Below are positions 30,694 through 36,812 of a DNA stretch of 44,829 nucleotides, piece after piece. The notes beneath the pieces were generated by a model, which saw nothing but the letters and a program-made list of their open reading frames with translations, did no database searches and was not told where the DNA came from. The DNA lies in the NCBI GenBank assembly GCA_964415395.1, contig CAYPZU010000009.1, positions 1 through 44,829 of the forward strand, read 5' to 3'. This stretch comes from CAYPZU01 sp964415395 (GTDB lineage Bacteria; Chlamydiota; Chlamydiia; Chlamydiales; SM23-39). The position numbers and the translations under genes are program-made. Position 1 is the first letter of the stretch, and every line of letters begins with the position of its first letter.

Positions 30694-30971
30694 GAGACAG
30701 GTACTGTAGGTCCGTGAACCATCAGCCATTCGTAGGGAGCTTCTCCCGCTCGCAGCGCCTGGACGGAGCAGTTCGTCAGGAGGTAGTTTGGTTCGGCTTC
30801 CCGTCTGAGGAAAGCGGACTGGAATAGCCTTAAAGCGGCCAGGATTCTTTGCGCGGTTTGCTGAACCAGAGCCGATTCGCATACGCGGACGGCGGCAGCG
30901 GTAGAAAGATCGTAGGCGATGCTTGCAGTAGCCTGGTAGGCTTGGGCAGCATACGGGTTGAGAGCACTCAT
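30690..30971 (-). CDS. Hypothetical small helical protein
   Basis: The 93-residue product is unrecognised. A strong AGGAGG lies eight bases before the ATG, and the codon use looks like neighbouring genes, which makes it a likely real gene. The sequence is Ala-rich and probably helical ('QATASIAYDLSTAAAVRVCESALVQQTAQRILAALRLFQSAFL') with no signal peptide or membrane helix. A weak promoter, TTGGAA and TAGGAT spaced by 18 bases, can be seen upstream on this strand. CCTTTTTTAAAAGG next to the ribosome site could form a small hairpin. It is convergent with def, divergent from the protease-like gene, and sits in an accessory stretch. An effector or structural role is possible but there is no evidence for either. 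Confidence 0.6.
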   Translation of the reverse strand: MSALNPYAAQAYQATASIAYDLSTAAAVRVCESALVQQTAQRILAALRLFQSAFLRREAEPNYLLTNCSVQALRAGEAPYEWLMVHGPTVPVS

Positions 30972-31032
30972 AAGGAACCTCCTTTTTTAAAAGGCTGCGA
31001 TCCTACACAAATTCTTCATTTTATTCCAAATT

Positions 31033-31038
31033 TATATT
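31033..31038 (+). promoter_or_regulatory. -10 box upstream of the protease-like gene
   Basis: TATATT at 31033-31038 in an AT-rich spacer places transcription start about five bases before the ATG at 31050. No good -35 box was found. The spacer from 30972 to 31049 is shared with the divergent small gene. Confidence 0.35.
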
Positions 31039-31049
31039 AACTTTTTTCT

Positions 31050-31757
31050 ATGCAGATCGTCCGTGTGCACCCCTCCTCTCCGATCCCTCTCCAGGCGGCG
31101 CTGGCACCCGCTAAAGCCCTTCATGCCCTTTTTTTTCGCGCGATAGGAACGATCCTTTCAAGCGGATCGGGGAAGAAACTCCTTTTCCGCGCGCTTCAGA
31201 TCGAAAACCGCCAGACAAGCCTCCTCTATGGTTTTTGGTTTTACGGAAGAAAATTCCTGGTCGTCTGCGACAATCGAGCCCGATCGATGGGCGAAAGCCT
31301 GGAGGCTTATCAGGCAAAAGGGTATTGCCGCGGCAATTGTTTTTGGCTGATCGATCTCCATTTGCGCTATCCGCATATTCCTTTAGAGGAATTGGCGAGG
31401 AGGTTTGAAAAGGGGACCCCGCCGGAGGCAGTTTTTATTCACGAGCATGGAGGCGTTCCCGTCTCTATGAGAGAAGATGTCTTGGAGAAGCGGAGGATCG
31501 GATCGTGGAGGGAAGGACTCTCTCCCAAGCAGCTCCCTCCGGGAGTTTATTCCCTGATGATCGGCTTTTCTGAAGGGGTTCCGGTGAACGGCCATCGGAT
31601 CGCTCTCTTCAAAGGGGAGAAAACCCTGGTATTCGATCCGATGCTCGGGCTTTCGGAATGGAAAGAGTCGGTTTGGGAATCCCATCTCCGGTGGATCGGA
31701 AAGCAGATCCAGACTTCGAACCGGGGGTTTTTCACTCTGGAATGGGTCCGCCATTGA
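31050..31757 (+). CDS. Possible papain-fold cysteine protease (YopT/C58-like), candidate effector
   Basis: This 235-residue protein belongs to no family I can name with certainty. Its most telling parts are 'GYCRGNCFWLIDLHLRYP' with Cys97 before a helix, 'GVPVNGHRIALFKGEKTLVFDPMLGLSEW' with His182 at the start of a strand, and Asp196 in 'VFDP'. A Cys-helix, then a His strand, then a strand ending in 'FDP.(L/F)G', is the layout of papain-like effectors such as YopT/AvrPphB (peptidase family C58), where the text is 'GHA.AL....FFDPN.G'. The order and spacing fit, but the similarity is short and I rate it as a hypothesis. The first 40 residues (with 'HPSSPIPLQAALAPAKALH') are not hydrophobic enough for a Sec signal. 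Its 3' end overlaps the convergent GMC gene by 26 bases. Confidence 0.55.
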   Translation: MQIVRVHPSSPIPLQAALAPAKALHALFFRAIGTILSSGSGKKLLFRALQIENRQTSLLYGFWFYGRKFLVVCDNRARSMGESLEAYQAKGYCRGNCFWLIDLHLRYPHIPLEELARRFEKGTPPEAVFIHEHGGVPVSMREDVLEKRRIGSWREGLSPKQLPPGVYSLMIGFSEGVPVNGHRIALFKGEKTLVFDPMLGLSEWKESVWESHLRWIGKQIQTSNRGFFTLEWVRH

Positions 31758-33258
31758 TTTTCTCCGCGACGCGGAGCGCATTGGCCATGATCGTGAGGGC
31801 TGGATTGACGGCGCCGCTTGAGGGGAAGAAGCTTCCGTCTGCAGCATAGAGATTTTCAAGATCGTGGAATTTACAGTCTGGATCGAGGACAGACGTGCGC
31901 GGATCGTTCCCGAAGCGAAGCGTTCCCACTTGGTGGGCGACCCCTGCGATCGGGATTTTTTTCGCCAGATAGGCCTGATTGGGAAAATGGTGCAGCGAGT
32001 GGCCTGTCGCGCGGAGAATGGTTTTCAGCTTTTGAAGAAGCCGCTTATGCGCCTCAGTGTTCGTGGGCGTGTAGTGTAGATGAATTTGCCCCTGCGCGTC
32101 GACGAGAACCCGATTGTCGGGATGGGGCAAATCCTCCGAAGTGATCCACCAGCCGATCGCGTGGTCCGCCATCCAGTTTGTGATGAAGGAGGGGGTGAAA
32201 AACGGCGCGTCGGCCTGCAGCATGGCTCCTTTCACTTTGCCGAGAAGCTGGATGTGCCCCAAGGGATGGGGCGAGTCGTCCGAACCGAAGTAAAAATCGT
32301 TCAGTCCGATCGTTTTTTGGAATACGACGGGATTGAACTCTTTCGAAAGAGCGACGATCGCTGAATTGTTGTGGCACATGTAGTGCCGTCCCGCCTGGCC
32401 TGAGCTGTTTCCAATTTGGGAGCGGAGGATGAGAGCGGCTGAATTGATTGCGCCGCAGCAGACGGCGAACTCTTTCGCTTTCACCCGGATCGTTTCTCCG
32501 TTCCGCTCCAGTTCAACGGCTGTGATTTTCTTTCCATCGGCGATGAGCCGGAGCGCTTTCGCGTGGGTGAGGAGATGGACATTGCCTCGCTTGAGAGCAG
32601 GCATCAGGCAGATGTGCTGGGCGTCCGATTTGGCGTTGGCCAGGCACGGATAGCCGTCGCAGGTGTCGCACCGGATGCAGAGGCTAGCTTCAGGGTGTTT
32701 TTCATTGAGCCTGACGCCCAGCGGCAGATAAAAAGGCTTCAGCCCTTCGCCCTGGAGCTTGTTGAAGATTTTCTGAATCGCCGGCTCGTGGCTCACGGGA
32801 GGATAGGCATAGGGGCGCTCCTCGGGCGGCTCCGCGGGGTCCTGGCCTCTTTGCCCATGGACTTCGTAGAGCGTTTCGGCTCTTTGGTAATAGGGTTTGA
32901 AATCGGCGTACTTGAGCGGCCAGGCCGGAGAAATCCCACCCCAATGCTGAATCTCCTCGAAATCTCTTTCCCGGAGCCGAAGGAGCGCTGCGCCATAGAA
33001 TTTGGTGTTGCCGCCGACGTAGTAGTGGGTGCCCGGCTCGAAGGCGTTTCCCTCTTTATCGATCCATTTCTCGCCGCAATTGTACTTGCCTTTGAGGAAG
33101 ACTTCAGCGGGGTCCCAATTCTCTTTTTCGCGGGGGAGGAATCCGCCCCGTTCGACGACGAGGATTTCCCTGCCTGTGCGGGCCAGTTCATGCGCGAGGG
33201 TGCTCCCTCCGGCGCCGCTCCCGAGAATCACCGTATCGTAGCTTTTCACTTGCCCCAT
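31732..33258 (-). CDS. GMC-family FAD-dependent oxidoreductase
   Basis: The 508-residue enzyme has the FAD-binding 'VILGSGAGGSTLAHELA' at residues 10-26, 'VGGNTKFYGAALLRL' near residue 81, and the catalytic His442 ('GVAHQVGTLRFG') and Asn485 ('GAVNPALTIMANAL') of glucose-methanol-choline oxidoreductases. Residues 194-205 hold C-x2-C-x2-C-x4-C ('CIRCDTCDGYPC'), an extra cysteine cluster that could bind a metal or an iron-sulfur centre. The ATG at 33258 is given; a GTG at 33249 overlaps the upstream stop (GTGA) and may be the real start. It follows a glucose-dehydrogenase-like gene, so a sugar or polyol substrate is likely but not shown. No signal peptide is visible. Confidence 0.88.
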   Translation of the reverse strand: MGQVKSYDTVILGSGAGGSTLAHELARTGREILVVERGGFLPREKENWDPAEVFLKGKYNCGEKWIDKEGNAFEPGTHYYVGGNTKFYGAALLRLRERDFEEIQHWGGISPAWPLKYADFKPYYQRAETLYEVHGQRGQDPAEPPEERPYAYPPVSHEPAIQKIFNKLQGEGLKPFYLPLGVRLNEKHPEASLCIRCDTCDGYPCLANAKSDAQHICLMPALKRGNVHLLTHAKALRLIADGKKITAVELERNGETIRVKAKEFAVCCGAINSAALILRSQIGNSSGQAGRHYMCHNNSAIVALSKEFNPVVFQKTIGLNDFYFGSDDSPHPLGHIQLLGKVKGAMLQADAPFFTPSFITNWMADHAIGWWITSEDLPHPDNRVLVDAQGQIHLHYTPTNTEAHKRLLQKLKTILRATGHSLHHFPNQAYLAKKIPIAGVAHQVGTLRFGNDPRTSVLDPDCKFHDLENLYAADGSFFPSSGAVNPALTIMANALRVAEKINGGPIPE

Positions 33259-34352
33259 TCGAGAACCGCTTTGATTTCATCGGGTTTGCGGTGGAGAAGA
33301 ACTTCTTCGAATTCGGCGAACGGAGTGCGGCTCGTGATGAGCTGAGAAACTGCGCCATTCCATTTCCCCGATGCGGTTTCGAGATCGAGCACCGCCTGCT
33401 TGAAGTGGGCGAGACCTGCGTTCACGCTGCCGAAAAGAATCTGGTTTTTCAACACAAGCTGGCGCATCAAACTCGCTCCGTCGACGGTGAGGGGAGGGCC
33501 GTCGCCCGGCACGCCCGTCAAAACGTAGACTCCGTTTGTTCCGAGCGTCTTGGCCAGCTCGAAATCGAGCCGTGGAATTCCCGCCGCCTCGACGATCAGA
33601 TCGATCTGCCCGAATGTTTTTTCTGGAGATTTCCAGCAGTCATGGCTCGAAGGAAAATATTTTCCGCCCATCGACTGGAGGATGCGAGGTCTTAAGGTAT
33701 GGGTATCGACGATGTCGACGCCGATTACATGGGCGCCCCGCAAGCGGAGAACCATCGCAGCGAGGAGGCCGATGGGTCCGAGGCCCGCGACGAGAGCCGT
33801 CTTGCCTGCGAGCCACTTTTTCGGATCGGGGTCGACGGGCAGCCGCGCCGTCTGGAGGCGGCAGGCATGGTCGATCGCTTTTTCGACGACCGTTGTCGGC
33901 TCGGTGAGCACGGCGATATTCCGGATCGAGGGGGGGACTTTGACCATGTACTGTTCTTCATCGACGACGAACTCGGCGTCGAAGCCGTGCCGCTCCTTGA
34001 TGCCACGCTCGGTATACTGTCCCGACTGGCACATGTCGGAGCAGTTTTTTTTGCACATTTCGCAAATGCCGCAGGGGCGGCGCACCATCACGACGACCAG
34101 ATCTTTCGGCTTGAGGCCGATCACCTGGGAGCCTGTCTGGACCACTTCGGCGAGCACTTCATGGCCGATGACCAGATTCGCCTCATGCGGGGGCGCGTCG
34201 GCTCTTCCGCCGGAGACTTCTTCGCGGTCGGTGCCGCAAATGCCCACTTCGAGGACGCGGAGTTTGGCTTGCGTCGGTTTTTCGATCTGAGGCTCGGGAA
34301 TCTCAGCGAGTTGCACTTTTTTGGTATGGGGAACGAGGGAAATGGCTTTCAT
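33246..34352 (-). CDS. Zinc-dependent glucose 1-dehydrogenase-like protein
   Basis: This 368-residue medium-chain dehydrogenase shows the catalytic zinc ligands Cys39 ('VGICGTDREEV'), His64 and Glu65 ('IGHEV'), and a structural zinc site C94-x2-C97-x2-C100-x7-C108. The nucleotide-binding loop is 'ALVAGLGPIGLLAAMVLRLRG', followed by 'GVDI'. The signature 'ICGTDREE' together with 'FGSVNAGLAHFKQAVLDL' resembles archaeal and bacterial glucose 1-dehydrogenases, which oxidise glucose to gluconolactone. The gene overlaps the GMC gene by 13 bases (or four if the GTG is used). This type is not known to me from Chlamydiaceae, so lateral acquisition is possible. Its promoter must lie in or next to the repeat region upstream. 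Confidence 0.85.
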   Translation of the reverse strand: MKAISLVPHTKKVQLAEIPEPQIEKPTQAKLRVLEVGICGTDREEVSGGRADAPPHEANLVIGHEVLAEVVQTGSQVIGLKPKDLVVVMVRRPCGICEMCKKNCSDMCQSGQYTERGIKERHGFDAEFVVDEEQYMVKVPPSIRNIAVLTEPTTVVEKAIDHACRLQTARLPVDPDPKKWLAGKTALVAGLGPIGLLAAMVLRLRGAHVIGVDIVDTHTLRPRILQSMGGKYFPSSHDCWKSPEKTFGQIDLIVEAAGIPRLDFELAKTLGTNGVYVLTGVPGDGPPLTVDGASLMRQLVLKNQILFGSVNAGLAHFKQAVLDLETASGKWNGAVSQLITSRTPFAEFEEVLLHRKPDEIKAVLEWGK

Positions 34353-34387
34353 GGAATCACCTTAAATCTTCGTACCACAATGGCAAA

Positions 34388-34645
34388 ACCAGATCAACGG
34401 GAATGCAAAGAAGAAGAACAGGATGACGGGATAAGGGGGCCAGGGGAGGAGCGTGACGGAAGAGATCAACGGGAATACAGAGAAAAAGGACAGGATGATC
34501 GGTTCGCATTGCGAACCGGCAGGATAGGCAGGATAAGGGGTCCAGGGGGGGAGGAGCGTGACGCACCAGATCAACGGGAATGTAGAGAAAAAGGACAGGA
34601 TGGGCAGGATAGGAAGGATAAGGGGATCAGGGGAGGAGCGTGACG
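34388..34645. repeat. Three-copy imperfect tandem repeat, purine-rich on the plus strand
   Basis: Three units, 34388-34458, 34459-34563 and 34563-34645 (71, 105 and 82 bases), each contain AGATCAACGGGAAT, an AGGA/CAGGAT-rich middle and end in GAGGAGCGTGACG. On the minus strand each unit begins CGTCACGCTCCTCCCC. In the rightmost unit those bases are the last codons (VTLLP) and the stop of the inverse autotransporter gene, so the repeat grew from that gene's 3' end. The middle unit is longer because it carries a hairpin and an extra GGCAGGATA block. The open frames through it on the minus strand are repeat artefacts. Confidence 0.8.
34500..34518. terminator. Hairpin inside the middle repeat unit
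   Basis: CGGTTCGC at 34500-34507 and GCGAACCG at 34511-34518 form a perfect 8-bp stem with a three-base loop. It lies about 110 bases after the inverse autotransporter stop, within pyrimidine-rich RNA on that strand. It could end the surface-protein operon's transcript, or it may be an inserted element. Confidence 0.4.
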
Positions 34646-36792
34646 CCGCCGGTGACGCTAAGCTGGCCGTCGTTGCCGCTCAGGTGCGCCTGGAACGTGC
34701 CGACCGCGCCTGTCCGGGTCAGGTTGAACCCTGTTGCAAACCCAAAGTTGTTTCGGAATTCGAGGTCGAGGAAGGAGCCTGCAACAAGCGTTGTGAAGGC
34801 GACGCCCGTTCCGTTGTTGAAGAAGGAGTTGTTGTTGCACTGTATGCCCATCGTGAAGGCTCCGATGGTGGCGCTCAAAGCGCCGTTGGTGTTGTTAGAA
34901 ATCGCGTTGTTGTTGCAATAGAGGGTTCCGGAGACGCCTGATGTCAGGAGAATGCCCGCGTTGCCTGCAGCTGTTGCGTTGCCGGAAATCGTGTTATTAG
35001 CGATTTGCATGAGGAGGTTTTCCCTACCGCCGGCCACAGCGATGTTGCAGTGGATCCCGTTGTTCGTGTTGCCGCTGATATTGTTGTTTGCAATCGTGCC
35101 GACGAAGTTGGCGACTGTCGCCGCGTTGTTCGTCTCAAGAACGATGCCCGATACGTTGTTCCCAACGATCGTGTTGTTTGTGATCGCCATTTCAAGCTGG
35201 CTGGTTCCTGCGACGGCGAAGTCGATATAAACCCCGTTGTTGTTGCCCGTTGCGCCGCTGGTGATGGAGATCAGGTTATTACTGATGACGAGAGGATTGT
35301 TGACCGTGGTGGCGACAGTCCAGGTGAGCCGGATGCCTGCCTCGGCAGTGCCTGCGGCGGTTCCGAAGTTGAAAATACGGTTATCGTGGATATAAGGGGA
35401 TCTCCGGACGTTGGTGCCGATGATCCCGTTCAGGCTGGCGGCGTTGCTCATGATCTGCAGGCCCGATATTTCATTGTTATCAGCCAGGGTGATCACGTTA
35501 GCTGCTGCGCCCGGGTTCGTGATGTCTGGGTAGAAACCGGGGGTGTAAGCAGGAATCGAGACAGCCCCGTTCGTTGTGTACACGACCTGGCTTACAGCAG
35601 ATCCGAAGAAGCGCTGGTTGTCTTTCATGACAAGGCCGGTGTTATACCCCAGCGTTGATCCGTTGCCGTAGAAAACATAGATCGTATCGTTCACGTTGGA
35701 AGCCGTTTGGGCCGCAGCGAGAGTGGAGAAGGGGAATTCAAAGCTGCCGATGCCAGGAAGGACGCTCAGGTTGTTTACGAAGTAGAAGGTAAAGGGAAGG
35801 CCAGTGGTTGGGTTGATTGCCGTAAGTTCCCGTTTTTGTTTCGAGACGACGACGATCTCCTGCCTTTCAACGGGGGTGGTAAACCGCCGCATGAGGGCTG
35901 CGTCGTTCGAGCAGGTGAGGGGACAGCTCGACGAGCAGTCGTCTTTTTTAAAGCGGGGGCCGAAAGCGAAGTTGAACCCTACTTCGCCCTGGCAGCGCCA
36001 GTGGAAGATCCGGTCGAAGGTTGTCGTGCAGTCTGCGTAAAGGAAATTTCGGTAGAGTATCGAGGCGCGTACTTTCCCGCCGACTGCGCTTTTTCCGAAA
36101 TCGCCCTGGTAGTAATAAGGCCCAGCTCCAAAGTTGAATTCGGCGCCTTTATAGGAGATGAGGTGGGCGTCGATCTCGCCGTCGAGGCCCCACATCGCCA
36201 GGTCGGCGTTCTCGTTGAGAATTAAGTTGTTGCCGGAAAACTTTTTGAAAGTGTAGTTCCTGATCTTTTTGTCGCTGCCTACCGGTACGTACCCGTTCGC
36301 CCTGAGAGAGAAGATCTCTCCTGTCAATTCGAGGCCCGCGCCGATCTGGTTGTAGTTGTGTTTGTGGTACCGGCGGTAGTCGTAAAATATATTAGCTCCG
36401 AAAAAAGCCCGTTTCGGCTCATGGAAGTAACGGAAGCCGATCCCGCCGTTGGCCGCCCATCTGCCGTCGTTGAAGATATGCCCGCGGAAATCGAGAAAAG
36501 GGAGCCAGTCGCCTACGAAGCGGGGAGCTGTGAAGAATCCAAGCGTCGTATAGCCTTGATTAAAGCCGACCCCGCGGCCGAAAACATGGTCGGCATAGAG
36601 ATTATAGATGCGGGGGGCAGTCTTGCATTCGATTGGCTCTGAAGCAACGCATTCTTCCTCATGGGCCTCTTCCGCAGGATGATAGACGCCTGCAGTGATT
36701 TCGGTTTTGACGTCCGGCAGTTCTTCAGCAAACCCCAAAGGAGCCGAAAAGGCAAATAATGTTAAAGGCAGGCAACCGAATATACTGCGCAT
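34627..36792 (-). CDS. Inverse autotransporter with beta-helix passenger
   Basis: The 721-residue surface protein starts with a Sec signal (residues 1-22, ending 'SAPLGFAEE'). Residues of about 55-300 form an outer-membrane barrel of the inverse autotransporter (intimin-like) type: 'GGIGFRYFHEPKRAFFGANIFYDYRRYHKHNYNQIGAGLEL' followed by 'IFSLRANGYVPVG'. After a Cys-rich linker ('DDCSSSCPLTCS') the C-terminal 390 residues are repeated strands such as 'NNNISGNTNNGIHC' and 'NNTISGNATAAGNAGILL', a right-handed beta-helix of the NosD/PbH1 kind. Its barrel-first layout allows self-secretion. It lies 20 bases after the second TpsA gene, so all three are probably one operon. As I recall, such proteins are common in Parachlamydia and Waddlia relatives. 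Confidence 0.85.
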   Translation of the reverse strand: MRSIFGCLPLTLFAFSAPLGFAEELPDVKTEITAGVYHPAEEAHEEECVASEPIECKTAPRIYNLYADHVFGRGVGFNQGYTTLGFFTAPRFVGDWLPFLDFRGHIFNDGRWAANGGIGFRYFHEPKRAFFGANIFYDYRRYHKHNYNQIGAGLELTGEIFSLRANGYVPVGSDKKIRNYTFKKFSGNNLILNENADLAMWGLDGEIDAHLISYKGAEFNFGAGPYYYQGDFGKSAVGGKVRASILYRNFLYADCTTTFDRIFHWRCQGEVGFNFAFGPRFKKDDCSSSCPLTCSNDAALMRRFTTPVERQEIVVVSKQKRELTAINPTTGLPFTFYFVNNLSVLPGIGSFEFPFSTLAAAQTASNVNDTIYVFYGNGSTLGYNTGLVMKDNQRFFGSAVSQVVYTTNGAVSIPAYTPGFYPDITNPGAAANVITLADNNEISGLQIMSNAASLNGIIGTNVRRSPYIHDNRIFNFGTAAGTAEAGIRLTWTVATTVNNPLVISNNLISITSGATGNNNGVYIDFAVAGTSQLEMAITNNTIVGNNVSGIVLETNNAATVANFVGTIANNNISGNTNNGIHCNIAVAGGRENLLMQIANNTISGNATAAGNAGILLTSGVSGTLYCNNNAISNNTNGALSATIGAFTMGIQCNNNSFFNNGTGVAFTTLVAGSFLDLEFRNNFGFATGFNLTRTGAVGTFQAHLSGNDGQLSVTGGVTLLP

Positions 36793-36812
36793 ATATTCTG
36801 GTGCATATAAAA

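Noticed and set aside
34357..34574. Two overlapping minus-strand frames of about 70 residues with repeated 'FPLI' and 'IPVD' segments
   Set aside because: They are translations of the three-copy nucleotide repeat in different frames and have no ribosome site.
34388..34645. A CRISPR array
   Set aside because: Units are of unequal length (71, 105 and 82 bases), there are no uniform spacers between short identical repeats, and no cas gene is nearby.
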